From Rhizopus sp. PT2906 (taxonomy: Eukaryota > Mucoromycota > Mucoromycetes > Mucorales > Rhizopodaceae): 45,498 bases of DNA. Numbering within the stretch: position 1 is the stretch's first letter; each line of letters opens with the position of its first letter. Made by a program: the position numbers and the translations under genes. A model generated the notes under the pieces. That model made no database searches and was not told the origin of the DNA. It saw only the letters and a list, made by a program, of their open reading frames with translations. Of this stretch, positions 11,452 to 22,633 are shown in pieces. Location: the NCBI GenBank assembly GCA_025529335.1, contig JAMYHX010000357.1, forward strand, positions 1 through 45,498. The letters run 5' to 3'.

Positions 11452-12385
11452 ATGCCTGAAGCCAAGATTTCACCCTCCATGCTTTCCAGTGACTTTGCCT
11501 TTTTAGCTGCCGAAGTTAAACGTATGCAAAAGAATGGTGCTGAATGGCTCCATCTTGGTAAGTGAATATGCAAGTGTATATAAACTTTTTTAACTTATCT
11601 CTTACGACGAATAATAGACGTTATGGATGGGTAATTAGAAAGTGAAAGAATAGGGCAAAAGTTATAAAGTGTGAACTAATACGAGTCTTTTTCTTCTTCT
11701 TGTATTAGTCATTTTGTTCCTAATCTCACTTGGGGAGCTCCTATTATCTCTGCCCTTCGTCCTCACACCGAAGCATATTTTGGTAAACCATATTCATGTA
11801 CCTCTTTCTTTTACTGACCCCTCTTCTAATAGACTGCCACATGATGGTTTCTAATCCTTCGCAATGGGTTAATGATATCGCCAAGGCTGGAGGACAGATG
11901 TATACTTTCCATATTGAGGCAACTAAGGATCCTTTGGGCTTAATCCAACAAATTCATGCTGCTGGTATGAAGGCTGGTGTGGCCATTAAACCTAAAACAC
12001 CTGTTGAAGAAGTCATTGGACCTATTGCTGAACAATGCGATATGATTCTTGTCATGACAGTTGAACCTGGATTTGGTGGACAACGATTCATGGCTGAATG
12101 TATGCCCAAAGTAAATGCATACACACTTTAAAAAAAAAGGGGGATAACTTATTGAATCATTAGGTTGAAACTCTTCGTCGCAAATATCCAAACTTGGATA
12201 TTGAAGTAGATGGTGGATTATCTTTAGAAACCATTGATGCTTCTGCCGATGCAGGTGCCAATGTGATTGTAGCTGGAACTGGTATTTTCAAGGCAGAGAA
12301 GCCTGATGAGGTTATTGCTACTTTTAGAGAAAAGGTCAATACGGCCCAGGCTAGATTCGCTCAAGAAGCTGGCATGAGTGTCTAA
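11452..12385 (+). CDS. RPE1: Ribulose-phosphate 3-epimerase
   Basis: Interconverts ribulose 5-phosphate and xylulose 5-phosphate in the cytosolic pentose phosphate pathway. Exons: 11452-11557, 11618-11630, 11709-11782, 11833-12110, 12164-12385 (230 aa, close to the fungal norm). Exon 2 is a 13-nt microexon encoding most of D-V-M-D-G, which carries a metal-binding Asp. Other hallmarks are HFVPNLTWG, CHMMV, VEPGFGGQRFM, VDGGL and AGTGIFKA, all in TIM-barrel order. ATG 11452 is preceded closely by ATATAAAA (about 11440-11447). The gene is convergent with the E2 gene downstream, 174 bp apart. Confidence 0.95.
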
Positions 12386-12559
12386 AGTACACATATATAG
12401 AGTGAATGAATTAAAAATTAAAAAAAGACATCTTGACAGTGTTTTTATTTGCTCTTGTTTCGACACAATCTAATAATCAAAAGAATGTATATATGCTGTC
12501 AACAGTGTAGTATTCAAGAGATGAAACAGCTCAGAACCTCTTGTTTATAAGATTTCTAT

Positions 12560-13544
12560 TTACAATAGTTCTTCAGCAGATTGTCTGACAATTCTTTGAA
12601 CTTTCTTTTTAAATTGTGTATAATCATCACGATACTCCTTCTATAGAAATGATAAATATCCTTCATCTTGTCTTTTACACAATACTTACTGCTGCTTCTA
12701 TATTTGCTGGTGATTCAACATTGGGACTTGATAGCATAGAAATGACGGACAATAAAATTGTTTCCACTGTATGAACGGGTGACCATCGTTCACTTGCATG
12801 TTCATACCCATATTTATCATCACCAGGTGGATGCTATCATAATAACGTTATTAATAAGAATGAGTAAGGATTATAGAGTATACCAGTATAGAAATGCAGA
12901 CTGTGCCATCAGGATAAACTATTGACCGAGAGGAAATTTTCTTTTTAGAATTTCAAATTTGTACCTGAATTTTTTATTACCATTAGGGTGATACATCTTT
13001 GTTAGAAATACCATCGAAGGTGGTTCAATAGGATATGACTACAAAAAGAAATGAGGAATAAAATGAGTGAATGGATAAATAGAATAAGGGGGTGATATTA
13101 ATAATTACCACTGGGAAAGAAAGACGAGCCTTGAAGAAACCTCCTTCACTAAATAAGACAATAAGTAAAAGCTGCATAAATGTCAATCTGTCAAATAAGT
13201 GTTACTATAATGTATCTGGAGCACCGATAATAAGAATCTCCCACTATATGATATTGAAAAAAGATAAGCCAAGTGAACAATGATATCATGTATTGTATTA
13301 TCTTTTTTGATTTACTTCATAAATATTATCGCCTACAAGACCAGCAGAGAAACCTTCGACAGGATTCTTTTGTAGATCTACAAGTGAAGTTAACAAGTGT
13401 TGCTCATTAACATTGTTTAATCAAAAAGTAAAAACAAAATAAAGCAAGCAATATAAATTATGTGTATTTCTCAAAATAAAAGAAAAAGAGCTTGCCTTTT
13501 AGTTGTCTCTGAAGTAAAAGTGCACTTTGTTCTGTTTGGCTCAT
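12560..13544 (-). CDS. UBE2G1: Ubiquitin-conjugating enzyme E2, Ubc15/UBE2G1 type
   Basis: E2 enzyme that takes ubiquitin from E1 as a thioester and passes it on with an E3. Eight exons (complement): 13496-13544, 13316-13377, 13206-13243, 13109-13148, 12981-13038, 12884-12918, 12690-12833, 12560-12640; 168 aa. All joins are in phase and reproduce the family without gaps, including W-E-I-L-I-I-G, LYEGGFFKARLSFP and YHPNVYPDGTVCISIL. The active-site Cys lies in TVCIS. The acidic-loop insert PPGDDKYGYEHASERW assigns it to the G-type E2s; it reads closest to fission yeast Ubc15 and animal UBE2G1. Intron 1 (13378-13495) starts with GC, not GT (AAAAG|GCAAGC), and homology on both sides fixes this donor. 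Intron density is high for such a small gene. Confidence 0.93.
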
Positions 13545-13757
13545 GACAATAAGTTGTAAATAAGAGAGAGGGAAAAAGGCGAAAATGACGGCCACTCAAA
13601 TAGTTTTATTCAATTTTAATTTCCGACAATTGAAACACTCGTTGACAATAAATACCCACAAAAATTTAGTAGTCACAAAATGAATATGAAGCTTGCCCCT
13701 ATTCTCATATGAAGATACTTTTTTAATTGTTACATTTTATGCGTTTTTCTTGTAACT

Positions 13758-15929
13758 ATGTCTATTATTAATATCAACGACAATCTCACCACCCGTATCA
13801 TTCCTGAATATGATGACGAAGTTGCCATCATTCTTTTTGTTAACGAGGCAGAATTTGAAGAGTGGTTCAGCAATATTGCACAAAAACATGCCAACTGGAA
13901 CCTTCACCAAAGCTGGACTAACGAAAAGGCAGGACTTTTTCTTGGTCAACCTCTTGCAGCCCCTTTGAGATTGAATACTATCAAGTATCAATGTGATCAT
14001 GCAGGAAAGCCCAAGAAAAGAAAAGAAAGTGAGGTATCTACCAAGAAAGCTAGAACGAAAGAATCTATCAAGATTGGATGTCCTGCTTATATTAACAAGC
14101 ATCTCCTGACTGACGGTGCAGTAGAAGTGAAATATAGATGGAAGCATCCTGACCATAATCCATGTGAGGTGCAAGAGATTATCTCATATAGACTTCCTTC
14201 CGAAGTGAAGCAGTGAATTGAAGAACATGTCAATCAAAACATGGATTGGAAGCCCATCAAGAACCTTCTTAGGATGGACGAAGCTCGTCTTTTGCAAGTA
14301 TGTATTCCTTTACCATTGGATCTCATGTGATAGTTTCTGATTTTTGTCTAGCTCGAGCAAAATGGTATCTCTTTCTTTTCCTCTGTCACTTCGAATCAAT
14401 TATTATGACGCTAGAAACGTCATCAATGCTAGATTGATGAAGTTAAATAGAAGGGCTGTTCGTGACAGGGACAGCGTGCAAATTTGGATGGAAGAGCTGG
14501 CCGAAAAAGGAGCAAAGACCTTGTTCAAAGTGCACGAAGATGGCCCGTTTCTTGTTTCTTGGGTTGCTAAATGGCAAATTAAGGTAATGTTTCTTGATGA
14601 AAAGCGCATCTATGTCAGCTAAATCTAAGTATAACTATAGCATTTACAGGAAGCCAAAGAGTGGTCCATAGACTCGACGCACAAAACATGCAAACCATTC
14701 AATGACCCCAAAAACGACGGCTACTTGTTCGCTGTTGTTATTAGAAGCTCTACCACTAACAAAGGTCTTTCTGTTTGCTTCTTTGTCACCGATCATGAGA
14801 TCATTCCCACCTTTCACTAGTGGCTAAGTTGGCTGAAAGACAGCTTTAGTCTTAACGTCAAAAGAATCATGGTCGATTGCAGTCCCACGGAAATTGCTGC
14901 TATAAGAGAAGTCTTTGCCAATGTAGACATACTTTTATGTCACTGGCATATCAAACGTGCGTGGGAAACCCACATCAAGAGAGACGTAAGTTTTAAACGT
15001 AGGTTTAATGTAGATATTAAACATCTTGTGACATTTAGGTGGAAATAAGCAAGTCTACTCACGACACAAAGCTGGTAAGAGATCGTGTTCGTGCTAATCT
15101 GAGTAGCATGATATACTCAGAAACGCCAGAAGCATCCAATCTGGCTCATCAGCTGTTCCTTGCTGAAAATAAGGAATTTGAAGTATTCCTTGCGTACTTC
15201 AACAGATTGTGGCTTCCAAGAAAGGAGTTGCGGTCCAAAGCGTGGAATCAGGTAATCATTAGTGTTTATTGTTCCAGTTTACTAAAAATCTAACTTTTCT
15301 GTCTGTTTATAGAATGCTTCTTTCCACACTAACAATCTGATAGAATCGTATCATAACCAATTGAAAACGTTCTATCTTGGTCGTTCTCGCTCTTTGCGTG
15401 TAGATCGCCTAGTCTACTTGTTATACCAAGTGGTAGCATTAGATTATTGGCAGGATAAAATTAAAGCTGCGCATAGTTTTGGTGGGTTTCGCTTGACAGC
15501 CAACGAAGAAAAGAAGAGAAGAGTAGCATACTGTATTGACTACGACGCAACCTGTTCCATGATAAAACAGCTCGAAGAAAATGTTTACCAGTGCAGATCC
15601 TTCACTGAAAACATCCTCTTCTAAGAAATGGATACCAAAGAAGGCTTTCTGAAGAACTGCAGCTGCCCTGATCAAACAAAGATGTGCAAACATATTTTTT
15701 TGGTCAGCCGCGTAACCAAGCTGCCTTTTTCTCCTCGTGCTCCTGCCCCTGTTGCTCAGCAAGAAAGGCTTTCTGCCCCAAATGAAGACCAAGGCCATCT
15801 TTGCCGTGAAGTATTACTTTGACGTTATTTATCAGATTTGTTTCACTGTATCAGCATGAGGATTTGTATGGCCTGCTGCACCAATTATCTGTTAATCTGC
15901 CTCATTACAGGAAGCGTGGCTGTAATTAA
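13758..15929 (+). mobile_element. Decayed Mutator-like (MULE) transposase, copy 1
   Basis: Text of a MULE transposase runs across several exons, with introns about 14298-14351, 14584-14649, 14986-15039 and 15252-15312. It has a basic N-terminal DNA-binding part with Cys/His residues (CPAYINK, KHPDHNPCE). The transposase core follows: SIDSTHKT (first Asp), MVDCSPTE (second Asp), CHWHIKRAW (C/H signature) and NNLIESYHNQLK (Glu). A SWIM finger, C-x-C-x6-C-x-H, is at about 15658-15690. Breaks: TGA at 14214-14216 where Trp is expected, a one-base frameshift just after the first intron, TAG at 14818-14820 and TAA at 15622-15624. A C-terminal tail (HEDLYGLLHQLSVNLPHY) ends at 15929. Terminal inverted repeats were not found by eye. 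A decayed Fanzor-like gene follows 407 bp downstream on the same strand. Confidence 0.8.
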
Positions 15930-16336
15930 AAGCTCGTATGATCTCCTGAAATAAACTGTGGGGATTTCCTTTTTTGGATTTTGCAGTATCCTATTGCAGC
16001 GTCTCTAGTATTACCCATTTGAATAAAAAATATAGCATAATATTCACCTTAGTAGAAAAGCTTATATCGTCTAGTTAGGATATATAGAGATGATATTGCT
16101 AATTTCATATTGTAGAGATATTCTACTTTAATTAAGAAAATGAGTCATTTCACTGTATCTAACGCAGGTGACAACATCACTGTGATAAATAAGCTTTGGC
16201 GCAGCTAAGGATATCAGCAGCAACTTTATTTTTCTTTTTTCTCTTGCCTTCAATAGTCTCTGAAAGCTATCATTAGGTTAGTGAGAATAACAGTCTGATG
16301 AGAGTTCCTTATAACTCAAATACTTTATAACCTTGA
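15930..16336. other. AT-rich gap between MULE and Fanzor-like remnant
   Basis: I see no coding text in either strand. The stretch is AT-rich and separates two mobile-element genes in the same orientation. It could be internal to one composite element or could contain the ends of two separate elements. Confidence 0.35.
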
Positions 16337-19300
16337 ATGAAACATACTGAGCAGAAAAGCTATTTTGAAGGCGTTAACATAACATGGGTTCCAATTCTAC
16401 GGCAAAACTTGAAGTGTACTGCTAGCGAAAGCTCTAATAATCTTCCCTTAAAAAGACCACGTCTTGTACCAGAATCTTCTGAACCCTTATACAACAGCTT
16501 CTTGCGTTCTATTCATGATTATATAAAGGCCACCATTGACTCCACTACTAAAAAAAAAGCAAAAATGTGAAGAGTGATCTGAACAAGTTGGAACAAAAGT
16601 TGCTCAATATCAAAACCTTACTAAGAGGTGTCTTGACACAAGCTGCAACATATGCAAGCTGTACACCTACTGTCCTGAGAGATTATTTGGACAAAAATTC
16701 CATAAAAAAGAATGATGTAGTTTTTAAAGAATTCGTTCAGGGAAACTTTCATTCTATAGCAAGAGATTTAAGGGAAGAAGTAACAGAAGGGGAACACGAC
16801 GATACAGAACCCAAGGTTCATTCTATCGATATAGAGTATAGAACTTGTAGCGTGGCAGTAAACCAAATTACTAGAAAAGATTTGCCGTGGAGATAAAACA
16901 GGCTATTTTGGAAAAACTTGAAAGCACTCTTACGCAAGCCTCTGATTACATTATCAATATCACGTTCATAATGAATATGGTTCTGTTAGAGTTATGAAAT
17001 TGCGACCTGATCATGCAAGGCTCTTTTACCATTGCAAATATACTTCCAGATGGCTTTTTACCCAGCCAATACTGTACTTTAGAGCATACCATTGGCCCTC
17101 TTTCCGTAACAGATCCTTTTACGAAGGATTTTAGCATGCTTATGGAGCATCAGTACATTAGTTTGATGCATTCTTACTATTTTGGATCAACTGGTGCACA
17201 ACAGACAAACTTAAACAAGCATCCGGTTCAGATGGCCATCTTCATGGCCCTAGAATCATCCGGAATAGAGAAAGGTCAGTTTAAAGAAACATCATTAAAG
17301 TCTCATGAAATGGGAAATGCTCTTGTTGATGTTGTCACAAGCATGAAAAATATGTGGAGCACCCCAAAAATCTTCTATAGCTTGATGAGCAGTTTACTGG
17401 ATTTTTTGTTACGAGTGCATTTAGCACCTAATCGAGAAGCCAAATACAGAAGCTATATCCAGAAAAAAGTAGAAGAAAGATCAAAGAAAGACTCGCAACA
17501 GTCAGTAGACGATAATAGCAAGAAATCTACTTTTGCCGATCTGCCTAGGAATGCAAGAAGGAATATTGTACGAGGGGAAGAATACAAGAGGAAAAAGTAC
17601 GAGGAAAAGACAAAATGAAAGCCTGAAGAAGCGCACAATTGGAAAGCTAAAGCTGACGCGTGTCAAAAAAGGATTGATGGATACAAAATGGCTGTTTTGG
17701 TAAGATACCTTATTTTCGTGCTACAAGATATTAACAATGTAACGTTCTTGCTTCACAAGCTAGGAAAGTCGAAAGGAGTAATATAACAAGAACTGAGAGC
17801 AATGTTGCAGGAGAAAGTCAACTTACCAGTGAAAATAATGATTATAATAGTATAGAAGAAGAAGAGCTGATCACAGGCAACACCACAGACTTAACAAGAA
17901 GGAGATTACTCTGCTTAAAATCTGTTCTGAAAAGCCTACTTCTCAATGACAGAAAAGATGCATTCAGTATCGACGACCTGAAAAAGGAATGTTCTGACGT
18001 TGAAGAAAAAGAAGCATATCCTTGCCTGTTGAGTTTGAATGCTTTGAAGCCGTATATTCCAAAGAAAGAACGGTTCATCATAGCTCATCAATTACCATTT
18101 TGCATCCTAACGAATGATACTCTTTTGTATGCTGGCTACAAGAAGTTTTACAGAAAGCTTTGTCCGCAGCCATCTGCTTCTACACTACATGCCTTAAGAA
18201 TAGACGGGCCATCATTTTATCAAATATTGACCAGACTTCCTTGTGCATTGGCAATATCCAACTATGATAACTATCTCATAGAATCGGTTGAAGAAGCTCG
18301 CCAAAACAAGGATGCTGTTTTTAGCCCACTGTTTGATATGAATGCTATAACAATGACGTGCAAGTCTAATGGCATTAAATTTGCTCAAAATATAACACTG
18401 TTGCCTGGAATAAAGACCACCCGCTTGCTTGGAACAAAGGATGCTGTGGGTGATTCAAGCAAGAAGAAAGGACCCGCCTCATATGAATTGACAGATCATC
18501 CGACTGTGAAAGAGGAATCTCAAACGCCAAAAGAGACTCTTGTGCAAGAAATCCAAGGCTTGCAATCTGAAGCCGTTCAGATAGAAAAATTGCTTAAAGA
18601 TGCATTGAAGAACAACAATAACAGGGACTTCTCCAAGGACATCAAGTACTTGAAAGCCAAATGGAGAAATAGCAGCCTTGAAGAAAAGGTTGACTTATAC
18701 AACGCTATCGAACAAGTCAAAGATGAACGAAATCAGTCGTTTTTGTCTGTGCAAGCAGCAAGAGATAAACTGAAGTTGAAAAGACAATTGATGCATTTTA
18801 AAAGGGTAGCGATGAAGCAAATACCTGCAATTACCCACGAAACAGCCACTGCCTCCCAAAGCAGCAATACTCAGTGGCATGTTGTCCAGAAATATGGTCA
18901 TGGGGTTGCTAAAGTGGAAGATTGTCGACTAAGCCCACAGGTTAATCCTTCTAAAGAATTTATTTTTTCTGGCACAGATAATGGTCTGAAGACAATGACA
19001 AGTACTGTTCCCCTGAAAATGAAGCGATTCAAGTTTCACCTTGAGCTACGAAATAAGTACAAAGCATTGGAAAATACCGATGAATGTAAAGAGGAAGCTC
19101 AGAAAATAGTGAGCAAGTATAGCAGTGAAGAATCTGATGGCAATAAAGACAGGCGATATAGATATTGTCTCAGGATATTATAATGTCCGAAGAAAGCTGG
19201 AAAAAGCAAAGAAGTCAACAGAAGGCAAAGCAGTGCAAGCTATTGAAAATAATCTTGCGAAGTTAGACTTAAAGATGGCAACAAGCGTTGAGCAAGCAAT

Positions 19301-20035
19301 GAATATACACCAGCAATATGTCAGTAACCGTTTAGCTCTTAGAAATTTTTATAATTCCAAAAAGAGAGTCAGATTGAAATGCAAAACGACCGCTTTCGAA
19401 GACGATTGTGTGCGAAAGAAAGAACGTTTTTGATAGGGAAGAAAGGTAAAGAGCACAGTAATATACGATTGATGAATACTAGCTATTATATAAGCTATTT
19501 AGTAAAAGGTAGAAGCAGGCCATGCCCTATCATGTTTATCGGAGACAGAGGTACGGGGGTAGGCTCAACAATAAAGGAATATAGACGATATGGCGGAAAA
19601 TGGAAGCAGTGCATACATAGTATGAACATCAATGTGTGCATCACAAATGAGAACATGACATTACAAACATGCATGTACTGCTTCTCCAAGCTGGACCATC
19701 CCATACATCGAAAAAAGATCAACGATAAAGAAATCAAGACAAAGGTCAAAGCATCGTTCTTGCGTCGTAATACTGACTGTGTGTTGGTCTCAAACAAAAA
19801 AGCCATTAAGTCTAGAGACAACCTTTCTGCCCTCGTCATTGGCCTTTCTGGCCTTTGCTCGTTACTCTTCCAGGAGGCATTTCCAGAACTATCTGCAAAA
19901 ATCAGCCACTGCAACACTGAGTTTATCAACAAGACCGCATCCTTCCTAAATGCAAGAGAATGCTGGGACATTGGCCTTGATGTCAATAATCGGGGTAAGT
20001 CCAGTTGTGACTTCTTAATTGTGGTGGCAATTTAA
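16337..20035 (+). pseudogene. Decayed Fanzor/TnpB-like nuclease gene
   Basis: A long protein text is split by frame changes near 16566, 16890, 16990, 19150 and 19400 and by an in-frame TGA near 17616. One intron is likely at 17700-17763 (gtaag...ctag). The N-terminal 450 residues are helical and Lys-rich with no known motif. The C-terminal part has the order expected of TnpB/Fanzor: a RuvC-I-like FSGTDNGLKTMTSTVP (about 18960-19010), then a basic helix-rich insert and FIGDRGTGVGSTIKEYRRYG (about 19535-19590). Next is ITNENMTLQTCMYC (about 19645-19680), with a Glu directly before the zinc-ribbon Cys pair. A later lone Cys (NTDC) and a RuvC-III-like KSRDNLSALVIG (about 19805-19845) complete it. 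The Glu placement fits the rearranged RuvC site described for Fanzors. The second Cys pair of the ribbon is incomplete. It is inactive as read. Fanzor assignment is by motif order, not alignment. Confidence 0.6.
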
Positions 20036-20284
20036 CGTTCCCGTGAAACACTCTATTTCAGTCTCATCATGCAAATATGCTTTTCAGAGACTCACTTTTT
20101 ATTATGCAAAAAATATAAAGATGAGCTTGATTGACAACTATGAATACAGGTTAGTAAATTTTACTACAAAAATCATAATTTAAATAGAATTTGTTTATAT
20201 TCCCAATGCATCACGTGCGTTGAATCGACTATAAGTAGTTCTGGTTGATGCACGTCTCTTTTTCTCTTTCTTTTTATTCAAAAA
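20036..20284. promoter_or_regulatory. PEPCK upstream region with E-box and TATA-like site
   Basis: A CACGTG palindrome lies at 20212-20217 and a TATAAG element at 20230-20235, about 50 bp before ATG 20285. A CCAAT-like CCCAATG precedes the E-box. This arrangement is a plausible core promoter for a gene that is typically controlled by carbon source, but the regulator cannot be named from sequence. Confidence 0.45.
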
Positions 20285-22249
20285 ATGACAATTACTCATC
20301 GCCCTTCCTCACCTGGTAGACCTGGTTCTTCTCGTCCTGCTTCTCCTTCTCAACATACAAAGGTAGAAGAGGACTTACATAACCATGCTGGTATCGACTA
20401 TGATAAGGTTAGATAGAGTGAGAATTTGAGAAACATATTTAACAATAAAACTTGTTTAGGTCACAATCAAGCATAACCCCTCTGTTGCAGTATTGTACGA
20501 AGAAGCATTGACTCACGAAATGGGCACAGTCATATCTTCTACAGGTGCCTTATGCTCATACTCGGGAAAGAAGACAGGCAGAAGCCCTAAGGATAAGAGA
20601 ATTGTTGAAGAAGAACTCACGAAAAAGGACATATGGTGGGGTCCAGTCAACACAAGCATGACCGAGCGTGTCTTTTTGATTAACCGTGAAAGAGCAATCG
20701 ACTACTTAAACACGCATCCTCGTCTTTACGTCTTTGATGGCTTTGCTGGTTGGGATCCAAAGTATCGTAAGAAGATTCGTGTGATTGCATCCAGAGCATA
20801 CCATATTCTGTTTATGCGTAACATGCTTATTCGACCTACAGAGGAGGAACTAGAAGAATTTGGCACTCCTGATTTCACGATTTTTAACGCCGGTGAATTT
20901 CCAGGTAAATAAATAAACAAACAAATACTTTACGCGTGTGTGTGGTAATATATGCATAACTAACTGTGTGTCTTTATATTAGCCAACAGATACACTACGG
21001 GCATGACCTCAACTACTTCTGTTTCAATTAACTTTAAGCGTCATGAAATGGTTATCCTCGGTACTGAATATGCCGGAGAAATGAAAAAGGGGGTAACTAA
21101 ACCGGTTACAGGCTAGTCTTTTTTCTTATATATAAAAATAGGTCTTCACCGTGATGCACTATCTGATGCCCAAGGCAGGTGTTCTTTCTCTTCATTCTTC
21201 TGCTAATGAAGGTCCTGATGGTGATGTGTCTCTCTTTTTCGGTTTATCAGGTAAAACCCACAAACAATCAATTTATGCATAGTTAAACTCACGATATGTT
21301 TTACCCAAAGGCACCGGTAAGACAACTTTAAGTGCTGACCCTAAACGTCGATTGATCGGTGACGATGAACACTGCTGGAGTGACACAGGCATCTTCAATA
21401 TCGAAGGTGGCTGCTACGCAAAATGTATTGACTTGTCGCCTGAAAAGGAACCTGAGATCTACAACGCCGTTCGCTTTGGTTCTGTTCTTGAAAATGTTGT
21501 GCTTAACGAGGAAACACGTGAAGTTGATTATGCTGACGATTTCTTGACTGAGAATACACGTTGCGCTTATCCAATCGGTAATATATTACTTATTACTTAT
21601 TGTATATGCATATCAATAACTCTTACTAGACTACATCCCTAACGCAAAGATTCCTTGCATTGGCGGTCATCCCAAGAACATCATCTTACTTACCTGTGAT
21701 GCCTTTGGTGTGTTCCCTCCTGTATCCAAGTTGACGCCTAGCCAAGTTATGTATCACTTTATCTCTGGTTATACAACCAAGGTAGCAGGTACCGAAGACG
21801 GTATCGTTGAACCCACGCCTACCTTTAGTGCCTGTTTCGGTTCTCCCTTCTTGGTTCTCCATCCTCAAAAATATGCGACCATGTTGGCTGAAAAGATGAG
21901 CAAACATGCAGCTGATGCCTGGTTAATCAATACTGGATGGGTCGGCAACTCTGCCAAGAATGGCGGAAAACGCTGTCCTCTCAAATACACTCGAGCTATT
22001 CTGGACGCAATTCACAACGGAACCTTGGCTCAAGGAGAGTTTGAAACCTATGAAGTATTCAACTTGGCCATTCCCAAGCGAGTCGAAGGTGTCCCTGACG
22101 ATCTGCTTCATCCCAGAAAGGCTTGGCAATCTTCTGCTGATGAGTTTAATAAATCTCTCCGTCAAGTCGCAGAGATGTTTGTTGATAACTTCAAGATATT
22201 CAAGGACGAAGCTAGTGTTGAAACTTGTAACGCTGGTCCTGTCCTTTAA
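20285..22249 (+). CDS. PCK1: Phosphoenolpyruvate carboxykinase (ATP)
   Basis: Converts oxaloacetate and ATP to phosphoenolpyruvate, CO2 and ADP, the entry step of gluconeogenesis in the cytosol. Six exons: 20285-20407, 20460-20904, 20983-21092, 21142-21250, 21311-21577, 21630-22249; 557 aa, slightly longer than yeast Pck1. Motifs: SYSGKKTGRSPKDKR, NAGEFPANRYTTGM, the phosphate-binding loop FGLSGTGKTTLSADP (split by intron 4), the metal-binding LIGDDEHCWSD, and GYTTKVAGTEDG near the nucleotide. This is the ATP-dependent type. The first 30 residues are Ser/Pro-rich and variable, as usual in fungi. All introns are GT-AG, about 49-78 nt. Confidence 0.96.
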
Positions 22250-22633
22250 GATATATATATAAAAAGTCTGTTCCAATAAAACATTAGTGTGTGTTAAAAA
22301 GTAAAGAAGATCGACAAAATAAAGACGATAAGGGGGTGTGGTCATCGTTCATTTAAGGTTCACTTTACCGTTCACATATCATTGTTATTTTCTCTCTCTC
22401 TTTTGATGCATATATTTTTTGAAATGATTTATGTAAAATCTATATGATATCGGGAAGTTTCAGTTTGCATATTTAGAAATTGCCGGCAGCAAGAAGATAA
22501 AGTCATATCACTAATTCGAACTCTCAAAGTGTTTGTTTTATTCAAAAAAGACTTATGTTAAATGGTTTGTCCGTTTACTTTACAGGGCGTCTATAAAACA
22601 AATAAAAAGATCAGTCTTTATTTTTATGTCCTT
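22250..22633. other. Convergent 3' intergenic region
   Basis: 384 bp lie between the stop codons of PCK1 (+) and the EF-hand gene (-). The DNA is AT-rich with short pyrimidine runs and likely holds both 3' UTRs. I see no gene. Confidence 0.5.

Noticed and set aside
14214..15624. Stop-codon readthrough or recoding in MULE 1
   Set aside because: All three stop codons occur, together with a frameshift, and host genes here use normal stops, so decay is simpler.
19495..19986. 163-residue minus-strand frame
   Set aside because: It is antisense to the zinc-ribbon/RuvC-III part of the Fanzor-like text.
16337..20035. A functional multi-exon gene in which introns remove all frame breaks
   Set aside because: Only the 17700-17763 gap has good splice signals; the TGA near 17616 and the breaks near 19150 and 19400 have none.
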